From Pachypanchax playfairii (Eukaryota; Chordata; Actinopteri; Cyprinodontiformes; Aplocheilidae): a DNA stretch of 64,000 nucleotides. The notes under the pieces were generated by a model. It searched no databases, had not been told where the DNA came from, and was given only the letters and a program-made list of their open reading frames with translations. The stretch covers positions 2,965,939 to 3,029,938 of the forward strand of contig SSNP01000014.1 in the NCBI GenBank assembly GCA_006937955.1, in the 5' to 3' direction. This document shows, one piece after another, positions 26,086-36,927 of the stretch. A program made the translations under genes and the position numbers. The first letter of the stretch is position 1; every line of letters starts with the position of its first letter.

Positions 26086-26501
26086 GGCTTCGTGCTTGTA
26101 CACTCAAAACAAGCAAAGAAAACTAAATACAGCAGCCGAAAATCACTCAAAGTTTTCCTCGTCTAGCTGTGGAAGAGCGACGAGGCTCTGAGGCCGCGGA
26201 GAAGGTCAGTTTGTTTCGTCTGCTGCTGACAATTGGGAGGCGCGTTCTGATGACGCAATGGGTTGCGTCTAAAAAATATATATATTTATATATATTTAGC
26301 TATTTCTTTTTTCAGAATTTGATTACGGATTTATAATGATAAATATTTGCCAAATAGCATTTACTTTTAATAATTCTACATTTTAGTGTGCTTTGTCGTG
26401 TTGTCATGGTAACAGTACGCCTAACCTTGTTCTGCCTCGTTTCGTTTTTGGTGTGTAGATTTCTTAAGAAGACATATAAAAAACAGTGATTAATTGAACT
26501 G
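26086..26501. promoter_or_regulatory. Bidirectional promoter between ndufa8 and morn5
   Basis: This 416-bp segment separates the divergent start codons of ndufa8 and morn5. The ndufa8-proximal half is GC-richer, with a GGCCGCGG stretch and an inverted CCAAT box (ATTGG within GACAATTGGG). It also holds an inverted repeat of CRE-like arms, GACGCAA-TGGG-TTGCGTC, at 26252-26269. The morn5-proximal half is AT-rich, with a TATATA run at about 26275-26300 and an X-box at 26400-26413. Shared control is inferred from the head-to-head layout. Transcription start sites are not visible from sequence alone. Confidence 0.7.
26400..26413 (+). promoter_or_regulatory. RFX-type X-box upstream of morn5
   Basis: GTTGTCATGGTAAC is a near-perfect 14-bp imperfect palindrome matching the RFX X-box consensus GTTRCCATGGYAAC. 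It lies about 90 bp upstream of the morn5 ATG. RFX factors drive ciliary genes through such sites at this distance, so it probably controls morn5 rather than ndufa8 (inference). Confidence 0.6.
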
Positions 26502-29500
26502 ATGGATTTCACTGGAAGCAGTTACAAAGGAACCACAAAGAATGGAAGGTAAAAGCTTAGTAGTATTTATTTCTTATCCATAACAGAGGTTTTACTCAAC
26601 CAATTTCATTTTATTTCAGTCAAACATAGACAAAGATGCCTGTTCTTTCTGTTTATACCCTCAGAATGGATGGAGAAGGTGAGTACACCTTTCCAAATGG
26701 CACTAGGTATGTGGGACAGATGAAGGATGGCATGTTTCATGGCAAAGGAGTACTAATCTTTCCAAGTGGAAGTAAATATGAATGCACCTGGGAAAATGGA
26801 ATAGCTAAACAGGTGAGCAGTTTGTATGTGTGTGTGTTTTTATGCATGCATGTCCAGTTGTTTACATGAGCTACATGCATGACTGTGGGTTTCACATTAC
26901 ATCTGTTCCCTTTTAGCAATCACTCACAATTATTGTTGGGGTAATTATGTTTGTCCCATTTTATCATGCAGAGGCTTTAGTCTCTTTTGCTCTGACCTGA
27001 TCTTTCATGAGCTTTTGCAACAATAGCAATCACTCCACTTTTGATCGTCATTGCAGCTACGCTTCATTTGAAATGATAGCAGCTCTGACCCATGACAAAC
27101 CTTGGCTCAGATATAACCTGCACCTGCTTTCTATGCCAGTCCACAAAAACCCACATTGATTTAATACAATCTATAACTCTCCAACCAATCTCTCACTTTT
27201 AACTCTGAGGGATTCCTGTCAACTTAGAGCTTCTTAAAAAGTCAAGAATTGAGAATTTAAGTTCATCTACTCAAACTTTTTAAAAATTTAGCCTATTTTT
27301 ATTAGTCCTTTTAACCCTTGGACAGAGTTTAATGACTGTAGTTAAGGTGTACTGAAGTTATTGTTTTTATTTATCAAATACAGACACTGAGTCCATCATC
27401 TGATTCAGACATATTTCCCTCTGTATCACTTCGCATATAGTTTTGGTCAGCTGAGGTTTTGCGATGTCCATGTCTTTGAGTTTGGTCTCTAAGCAAAGAC
27501 AATGAAGGGAAATATAAATTCTTTTGTGGCACTTAAAGCACTGAAAGCTGACATTTGAAAACCTCAGCAGCAACTTATCTCTGCAGAAACTGTGTGAGGT
27601 ATGCAGGATAACCCCCAGACCTTCCATACAACAGCATGTGCTGGAACTAGTTTCTGTCAGAAAGTCTTCTATAAAAAACTGTCAACATGGTGGTCTGAAC
27701 CCTCGCGATTTTATCAGACAAAAATCTTTTTTTTTGTATCTAAGCATAAAGAATTTTTGATAAGCCTGAGTTGATTGAATAATAATATTAACTGTCCTTT
27801 TTATTGTTCTTTTCTAAAGGGGTCGTTAACTTTTGCTGATGGTCTTCAGTATCAGGAAAAGAACTGGGACTACTGTGACGGTTACGACAGGCGTTTCCAC
27901 AGCGAGCGGCGTAACGGGCTCAAACCTCCAGGTTGTATTTATTTAGTTACAGTCCATTTTTCAGTATCCAAACACCCATCATTTAATAAGAACACAGTTA
28001 TAAAACACTGAAACAACTAAGCAAGAGCAGTGAAGATCGTCTGCAAAACAAATGCAAACGTATAAAAACTCTAAAGCATCATAATATTTATAAAAAAAAA
28101 TACAACTGATGAAATACAGAAACAAAAAAATCAGTTTTTTTTTTGTTACAGTAGGTTTAGTTTTGTTTGGTTTAGCTTGTCTGGATTGTTCTAGGTTTTT
28201 GGTTTGACTTCTGTTATATCAAATTATCTGCCTCACTTCCTGTTTTAGAGGTTGTTCTTTTCTTCTCTTAGTGTTTCGCCACTTGTTCTGCACACCTGTT
28301 CACTGTTACTAATCAACACATCGACTGATAGTAATCACTCTCCTCAGTATAAAAGTTTCTTGGTTTATTGTGTTCTATGTCAGATCTGCTCCGTCTTCAG
28401 CTCTCACGTTAGTCTGGTTGACCTGGAAAATATGTTTCTGTTATCATTTTAGTTTGCTAATAAAGTTTTCTGATTTTTGTTTACTTCTGATTCCTTAACC
28501 TGTGGTCGTCCCTGTTCATTATGGATCATGAAATCTCATAAATCATCTGCTATTCTCAATGATAAACACTGTTTTTATCCATTGAGTTGTGTGTTTTCTT
28601 AATAGCATTCTTAAAATACCACTTTATGAGTCAGGAGCTGTAGTTCTAACAAATCCAGTGAAAACAATATTTTGTTTATACAGGTGAACTCCAGATAACT
28701 AATCAGCATCCTCCTCGAACCATTCCTGACGGATGTTACGATTGTGAAGACGGTTTTTATGATCCCACTACCAGAATCGTCACTTCCTACTCTGGCAGAT
28801 TCCTCCGGAATGCAGGTGAGCTAAAAATATGAAGTTTAATCACTTATATTGTCCTTTTGCAGAACAAAGATGGCGTTGCCAAAAAAAAATAAAATTAATT
28901 CTTCATTAATATTCTCACACGCTTTGTAAACTAAACCTTTCAGTTTATGCATTTTGGGGTTTTTTTTCCACTAACTTGATGCCAAATTGGCTCTGAGTGT
29001 TAATGACATCCAGTCATGGATGCATGTCATGCCAAGATAAATTAGTAGAGATGAAAGTCAGGAGCAAAGACAGATTTCCATTTCAAATTATGTACATAAA
29101 CTTTTATGTGGAATGAAGCATCTCAGTAATTGATCGCTGAATGTCAAACGTATTTGTTTGGTGACCATTTGTTTCCAGAAAGGAATGTAACATGAAACAA
29201 TGATAATTACAGTAACATTCCAGTTATTCCATTTAGTTTTCTTTTTACCTGTCAGTAACATAAAGTTGCTTTAGCAAACTTTCTTTATGACTTTACATGT
29301 ATAAAAATCTCGAATTATTCACGGAGGAAAAGGTCATTCAGGTCTATGACCGTCATGCTGAGTGTGGATCAGGCAGGACATGTTGTGTGTGTCCAATTTC
29401 AATACTCCAAACTCTAAAAGCTTCCAGGATATGGGAATGTTTTGGTCCAAATAAACTGATGGAGTTCTGTTAAATGGATTGCTGTATTATCTGATCGGAG

Positions 29501-30902
29501 ATTTCTTTCTAATGCTGTCTGACAGATATGCTTTTATGGGCTTTTTATATATAAAAAGTGAAGAATTAAAACCATGTTTTACCTCTGAATCATTTTCCAG
29601 CATTTGAAATGAATGCAGTCTGTCAGGTGTCCAGATAAAAGTACCCTGATTCTGTCAAGGTTTGTTCATCGGCTCTCCCCTGCTGTTACCTGTTACAGGG
29701 AATGTTAGGTGGTGCTGATGTCATAGCCGTAGAAGGGGCGGCTTTACTGAGGCATCACCTCAGAGTTTTCTATTTGGATTTCTGAAGTGGGGTTCTGTGG
29801 AGTAGTTATCAACCTTTAGTATCTTACCTGCAGCAGTCAGAATGATCCAGACTTGCAGAGTCAGTGTGAAATTCTCATGGAGGAGTCGAACTAACATCTT
29901 GTCAAACTATTCCAGAGTAAATTTCTGCCTTCTAAAAAAAAAAGAGTTGGTCCAGCCACTGCAAAAGTCTGATCACCTTTTTGTTTTCAAGCATATGAAC
30001 AAAAACGTGGTTTTTATTTGTTTTCTTCACGTGACTGTTGCTCTGATAGTTATCACATAAATACATGAAAAAACAGAAATGAAAAATGTTTATGTTGTTG
30101 ATCAAAGAGAAACAAATATCTGTTTTAATTGCTCAAAAGAAAGTAAAAACAGCAGCTGTAAATTAATATAGTGTCTGTCTGTTTTCTAGCCAGAGCTACA
30201 CACTGTATCATGAACACTGTTTATGCCTGTCTGTTCTCTCCCTTTTGTGTTGACACACAATTCTTAAGAAGAATGCTCCTGTATCCTGTATGGATTTATT
30301 TTTCAACCCTGGGAGGTGAAGACATATTTGTCAGAGTGGGTGTGAAGACTGGATTTATTGCTTGGTGGCTTCCGTCCAGGATGAGGACTGCAGAGACGAT
30401 GGGACACAGGGAAGACCCACCCTCCCAGCGGGGAACGCTCGCTGCAGCAAGAAAGAGGAAGGAGATCCCAGCTGCTGCAGTGCGACGATGGAAACTGAGC
30501 TAGTGAAAACTTACGATCTCAAAAGAGGAAAAAAAAAAAGATGCACGTGTTGTTTTAAGCATAAATGACTTACCTTTCAACCCCTTGAACTGGGCGACGT
30601 GTTTTTGCAAGGAAATATAAGACTAAACATCTTTTACTGGCCGAAGCCATCTTTGGTTACTGATGTTAACTTGGACAAACAATCCATGTTGAAATGGCGC
30701 CAAGTAGTAAAACAATAGAGTCAGTGGCAAAGAATTCCCATGAGGTTGTAGATTATTTAGGGAATAGAAGTCGAACCTTGTCATCAACACCTGCATGAGC
30801 TTAATAACATCCCACACATCACAACATCAGGGAATAATTACTTTTTATTCAAAGAACAAACAACTAACTAAACATTTTAAATAAAAAAGTCAGGTTAAAA
30901 GT

Positions 30903-30991
<89 letters not shown>

Positions 30992-32942
30992 TTTCTTGTG
31001 AAACAGAATTTGAAATTGTTGCAGCTGATTAAAATTGTTGCTTCAGATTTTGGAAGTGTCATTAAAAAGAATGAGGAGAGATGCAGAGGTCACATCTGCA
31101 CAATTAAATACGTCTCCGCCGACTGATTGAACGCGCTCTGTTATTTCAAAAAACAAACGCGCCACCAATGAGTTGTGTTTACTGTATTCTCTCTTAGCAA
31201 CAGGCAGCTTCAGATTGGCCTGCAGGTTGCCATATACTATTTGCGGCACTTTCCTGTTTCTGGAGTAGCAGCTTAGAAACTGTGCACCGAAAGAGCTCTC
31301 GACACTGAAAACATTCCACTGCCAAGGAAAACACAGCTAGTGCCCAAAGCATGGCCCGGGTCCTTTGTCCCCATCGAGTCGAGGTGTTTCACAGATAGAT
31401 AAAATCAACCCGGGACTCAGGAGACTGGAACAAAAATTCCTTACTCTCCCCTTTCAATAAATCTTCTTTTTCTCCAAATTTTTCATCATATAAACAGGAG
31501 TAATTTTGAACCCTGTGAAAGAATTTTAAAAAATGCAAGCTGGTGTGTTGGAGATGTAGTTTTAGGACTGAATGTATATTGTGCCTATAAACTATTTGCA
31601 AATAAAGACGTTATCTGAGTCACATGACCTCAGGAGTTAAAACCTTCCTAATTCTATCTGTTTCACTATCACATCTGTACTTGTGTAAATCACTACAGGT
31701 AAATAAAACAGACTTTTGTGTGCGGGCAGGCTGGAAGGAAACACTTACCCCTCTGAGTGTATTTTGAGGATCAAGATAAACAGAGGAGCTGTTCTCTGAA
31801 CAAAGACCCTCCACCCACCCCAAATACTACCTGTGTGTACTACCTGTGTACTATCTCTGATAAACATGAACGTATATGATACGCTTACTGCAATAAAAAT
31901 GAATATCTTGCTCTGTTTAATAACCTAAATAAATCAGCCACCTGTGGTCTCAATGAACTCCCAATTACACGTGACCACAATCTAACAGGGACACTGCAGC
32001 AAATATGAAAATGTCTCATCATTAAGTTGTGAGCGGAGGTTAATTGAGGTCAGTCTCACGGCAACACACCAATATATTTCCTCCAATAATTACCTGTCCC
32101 ATTTTCAGTCATGCCACAAAGACTGGAGATGTTTTACTGTGACAGCTGTCGCGTGGCCGATCGCGCGTTCAATTGACCTCCCGATCAGAGCAGGTAGAAA
32201 CAGACAGAAAAAGAAACACAAAAAGGAGAAGGAGGGGGTGGACTTGAAGTGGCTAGTGGCGTTCACGCCCATCACTGGCAATTACACACAATCAGTCGGA
32301 GAGCCACAGAGCTGCTCCCCTGTACAATGGGGGCCCCGCGCGCTCTGTGGAACCTGGAGGTGAGGCCCGCGAGCGGCTCAAGTGCGTGCAGCTGCGCGCG
32401 CTCCAGAGAAAGCTCACTTCCCCTGCAATTAGCTCCTCATTTCAGTTTCTAACAAGGAAAAACTGGTTTATTATCAGCTCTTCTGGCGGTCGTTTCTTTA
32501 AAAAAAAAAAAAAATAGAAGGAAAAAGATTGGCGTCCATTTTGGGGGTTATTATTTGTTGTCTGAAGTGGCTCTGAGAAGTTATTTTCTACTAATTGTCA
32601 GGCTTATCTTGCTTTGACAAAATTTATCTGAGACTTAAATGGCACTTGAGTTTCGCAGCCTTCGCACACAAAATAACCTGCAGTTTAATTACGCAGACTC
32701 CTGATTGTTAGACGTTTTATTTAAGAGTCTTAAACGACTTCATCAAAATGACAAGAACCTCTTTAGTATTCAGTCTTTCACAATCCAACCTGCAGCTTTT
32801 AACACATTGATTTCAAAAGGAACTGATACATTTCCCATGAATCTTTTTGACAGATGATTCAGAGCAGGAGTGGATTGTCCGGACTTGTCGGAAGGCATGG
32901 GATCTGGTCGCTGGTGCGACCACTCATCAGAGCACTGACTGA
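26502..32942 (+). CDS. morn5: MORN repeat-containing protein 5
   Basis: Five coding exons: 26502-26548, 26665-26812, 27820-27931, 28684-28815 and 32854-32942. Phases join without a stop to 175 aa; the human protein has 161. Three MORN repeats are visible at about residues 8-30, 31-53 and 54-76, with the motif YVGQMKDGMFHGKG in the second. They are followed by the family-specific NWDYCDGYDRRF and DGFYDPTTR blocks. The last exon was found from its WIVRTCRK motif after a 4-kb intron. It runs on to WDLVAGATTHQSTD before TGA, whereas the human protein stops shortly after TCRK. The function is poorly defined in the family; MORN proteins often act at membranes or in cilia and flagella, and testis or ciliated-cell expression is typical. 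An RFX X-box about 90 bp upstream of the ATG supports a ciliary role (inference). The gene is convergent with lhx6. Confidence 0.94.
28190..28530 (+). mobile_element. Possible solo LTR or retroelement fragment in morn5 intron 3
   Basis: The order of signals resembles an LTR: GCACACCTGTTCACTGTTAC, then a TATA-like GTATAAAAG, then AATAAAG about 125 bp further on and a T-rich end. Flanking target-site duplications were not identified, so this is tentative. Confidence 0.3.
30905..30989. repeat. (TA)n microsatellite in morn5 intron 4
   Basis: About 42 perfect TA dinucleotides. Such runs can extrude cruciforms, and assembly length is often uncertain. Confidence 0.98.
32140..32660. promoter_or_regulatory. 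Candidate enhancer in morn5 intron 4 with NK2-type site cluster
   Basis: This non-repetitive, GC- and CpG-rich block sits inside an otherwise AT-rich intron, about 2.2 kb beyond the lhx6 stop codon. It opens with the TGIF/MEIS-type palindrome TGACAGCTGTC (32140-32150). It contains four sites of NK2 homeodomain type: TGAAGTGG at 32245-32252, CTCAAGTG at 32377-32384, TGAAGTGG at 32563-32570 and CACTTGAG at 32643-32650. NKX2-1 is an established activator of Lhx6, so an lhx6 enhancer is the leading guess. Function is inferred from motifs only. Confidence 0.4.
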
Positions 32943-33110
32943 AAAAAAATGGGGGATTTAAACTGTGCATTTTTATAGTTTGCTACCAAGTAAAAGAAAG
33001 AGAGAAAAGATGTCATAAATTATAGTTACTTTAAGATAATGGCTGCGTTTTTATTTAAATTGTGCGCTTCCTTCAGAAGCCTGAGAGTCTTGGATTTTCC
33101 ATTCAGTGTG

Positions 33111-33116
33111 AATAAA
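33111..33116 (+). terminator. Poly(A) signal of morn5
   Basis: AATAAA about 170 bp after the morn5 stop codon, on the coding strand and followed by T-rich sequence. It is the first canonical hexamer downstream. Confidence 0.5.
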
Positions 33117-33527
33117 GTCGTTTTTATTTATTCAGTCAGGGTCAAAATGTAGTTTGGGCAATTTTTTTGTTCAATTTTCAGTTTTGTAATAGATCAACAA
33201 GGTAATTTTTCTTTTATAAAAACGTGTAATCTCATATGAACTTTCCTATTTCATGTCAAACACACATTTACAGAAAAATTGCAGACACACAGCACACACA
33301 CACACAATATAACATGGATCAGAAACTAAGAGTTGAATATTTATACATCTCCTCATATAATAACAATACAGCTACATTTAAACTTCATAACCATTTATTT
33401 TATTTGTACTTTGAATATATTTTTTTTTCAGCATTGAATCAGTAAAAGTAAACAAGTTCATGCAGATTTATCTTTAAATTTTGATTAAAAAGAAACACAC
33501 CAAGAGATCACACTCTATTTTAAGTAT

Positions 33528-33533
33528 TTTATT
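33528..33533 (-). terminator. Candidate poly(A) signal of lhx6
   Basis: AATAAA on the minus strand about 1.28 kb beyond the lhx6 stop. It would leave about 400 bp between the convergent 3' ends of morn5 and lhx6. An alternative site could be used. Confidence 0.35.
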
Positions 33534-34810
33534 ACACAAAACATTGATGATTCACAATCTATCAAATAAACCTTTTGTTTCATTTCTTGTTTTTATTTTT
33601 TATTTTATTTTTATTTTGTTTTTATTTTTTTATTTTTATTGACAAAACCATTTCAGAAAGGGGGAAAGTGCTTTACAGGGAATTTACAATGTTAATAAAT
33701 ACAAGGACTTTGAGGTGTAATCTGATCTGGTTTTCACACAAAAAGCAATGGCACTAAAACACAGACACACACTCGCTACCCCTGCTGATACACACATAGA
33801 AACACACTCACACACACTTTACTATATACAAGCCCAGAAGGTTTTATTGGGTCCATCTTGTACCAGAACTCCATTTCCCTCATTGTGTGGAAAAATACAC
33901 ACAGAAGCTGAAGAAAGCAACCGTATAATTTATAAAGTACACAATTTTAAAAAGATGTCAGATTTTGCAGGTAACTTTTGTTCATTAAAAGAATAATACA
34001 AATGTCCAATCTGTTTGTCCATTTTACTTTAGTTTTTTTTAAGTCCAGTAAAGTTTGCTGGCATTTTTAATAATTTTTGTTGGAAAAGTTGAAAGTTCGT
34101 CAATTTTTATAGGATTTCAATTTGTATGTGTAAAAAATGTTGTTTTCTTATAAGGCACAAAATGTTTAAAATGTTTATCAAATGTCACCCAATGTCTGTG
34201 GAAATTTTACCAAAAAAGTAAATTGAAAACCTTTTTTTGTCTTTAAATATTATAAAGTCAATGTTCATGCAAAATATAAACAGTATTGTGTTTAAATCTA
34301 GATTTCCTTCATGGTTGCTTAGAGCGGAAAAAAGGGCGGAGTCTTACCTCTAATGTGGTCTACTGAGTGCACCCAGTCCCATTGGGCCACAATCAAAATC
34401 CTCCTTTAAATTTATCTTCAATATTCTGACAGCACTTAAGAAGCTTCAGTCCAGCTTCTTTTATCAGTTACATCCATTTAAAACTCCACTCATGTCTGAC
34501 AGTGTGTGAACACAGTGGAGGGAAATGAGACGTGTCCATCAGACATACAGACAGTGAGGTTCTGCTAGAAGGTTGTTTGTGACATGCAGGCTGCAGGTAG
34601 GATAATCCAGTCCTCAGAAGAATTAAACATCATCTGTGTCCGAGTTTTTCTTCTTCCTATTTGTTTTCAGTTCCCAACTGCACAGATCTCCTGCAGATTA
34701 GTTATTTCTCCATCTTGATTCTTGTACAATCTTTAAATGAGGTTAGCAAGCATCAGTAATGGCAGGTCAGGCGCGTAGATCCACAGCCTAGGGGTGCCGG
34801 AGGGGAGGAG

Positions 34811-36896
34811 CTAGCGGCTGAGGGGGAGCTGGGGAAGCGACATGGCCGGATGAGGGAGACTCTGAGAGGTCAGGACAGAAAAAGGATGACCTGAGGAGTT
34901 AAAAGCACAAATTAGAATGTTGTCCTTGAAAAAGCAACATCAACGTCTGAAAGGGTTTCAGCTCCAGATCAAATCCAGACATACTGTCGATGTAGCCGTG
35001 AAGAGCCATCATGCTCGCTCGCTCAGGACTTCCAAAGGGGGAGTAATGCAGCTCGTCAGACAGCGATGGGGGTATCCTGGACTGAGGATGACCCTGGGGA
35101 GCCCCACTGTGCTGAGGCGTGTGCTTTTTATGTCTTGCTCTGCAGTTTTGAAACCACACCTATGAAGATGCAGACATCATGTAGCTACACTTCTGATACA
35201 AAATTAAATGTTAAATAAATCAGTCATTCTTCTTTACAACATATTTGTCTTAAAAGATTTGACTCTGTGTGGACTGACCTGTATAACTCTCCTGCTCAGG
35301 CCCGTCATGTCTGCTAGCTTCTGTAGTGTTTGGGCGTCTGGATTGTTGTCCTGAGCGAACTGCGCCTGCATGATCTGCATATTGAAATAAAACATTACCA
35401 CAAAATTAGCAGCTGCTGAAATCAATTTATTCCAGAATTGCATGAAGGATCCATTTTAAAGTTGGCAGCAGGGTTCATACCCTTAACGATAAATTTTCTT
35501 ATAGTTTCCTGATGTTATTACTGTTAATATGGACATTTACCCTGATGCATCTCACCTGTAGCTGCTCTGCAGTGAATGATGTCCGTGCTCTTTTGGCCGG
35601 TTTGGGTTGACTGTCTTGTTCTGTTGGAACTGCTCCTTCTAACGTGATTCCATTTCCTTAAAAACACAAGATTTTCGATGCACATTAGAAAACAGACACC
35701 ACAAGTCCAGCTGCAGAATGCAACAAGGTCCATTTACTACTGTTCAGTGTTTGATGATTTACTTTTATACTAACTTTTACTCCACAACATACCAATGAAG
35801 ATATTGTGCATTTTATATGATGGACATTATAAAATACATTATTTAAAATAAGAGAAAGAAGTAAGGAGACTCACATCATGCAAAGGTTGAAATTGTTTTA
35901 ATCAACTGACAGATTATTCCAGTATCTGTGTTTTCAGATGTTTTAATGTCCCAAATTCAGAGGAACAGAGGAAATAATCACCCAGTTTATCTCCTGAAAA
36001 TAATCATTAGCTGCAGATGCGTCTGCACAGCCGTGGACGACAATGTTGTTATGTGTATCTTTGACTTCACGTGAAAACATTTAACAATTTCAAGGGCGTA
36101 TTTTTGCTTATAATGAATCATTTTCACAGTAATTTTGAATGTTTGTTGTGTTTTTTTTTTGGCATGACGGATGTGACTACTTCCTCTGGGACAGAGTTTA
36201 TGATCTCAAGAGAACAACGTTTACATTTATTCTCACAGGACAATCTGAGAAACTTTCTTTGACTCTTCTGCAGAATTTTAGCTCTTGACTTTCACAAATC
36301 TTTTGGACACACTTTGAATTCTGGATTTTTGCCACTCACCACTCTCGGCTGCCCGTTTCAGGTTCTCCACCATGGTGTCGTAGTGGATCCGACACAAGAC
36401 CTTCTCCTCCACCAGTCCAAACTCCTCCCCTGTGGACAGCTGCCTTTTACATGAGTAGCACGCAAAGCAGGCCAAATGGTACGCGTTTCCCCTGGCGCGG
36501 CGCACCCAGTCGCTGGCATAAATCTGCCGTCCACAGCGGGCACACTTAGTACCAAACCTACTGTGGAGGAGAGAAGAAGAGAGCAGCGCAGACAGAGAAG
36601 AAGAAGTAAAACAGAATGAGAAATGAAGACTGAAGGCAACATTTGGAGTAGAACCATCATGTCTCTAACACATAGATAAGAAAACATCTGCACTGACATC
36701 CTCTGAGGATCTTTTCAGTGAAATGAAATTTACCAAGTGTGTTTTGAAACTTCTGGCATTTATCAAAGCCTTTTAGGAAGAAACCTTGGAGGAAGACTGA
36801 GCTTTTAGAAAAGACTCCAGAGTGCGGCTGCAAACTGAGCCTTGAATGCAAACAAACCAACACCTGCAATTTCCTGACTGATTCATGAAGACCCTG

Positions 36897-36927
<31 letters not shown>

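Noticed and set aside
30362..30568. Candidate final exon of morn5 beginning DEDCRDDG
   Set aside because: With the phase-1 donor at 28815 the only AG acceptor gives an immediate TGA. The exon at 32854-32942 fits phase and the conserved WIVRTCRK motif instead.
36358..36699. 113-codon minus-strand frame overlapping lhx6 LIM2 exon
   Set aside because: It is an alternative frame of the real exon at 36340-36560 plus intron sequence.
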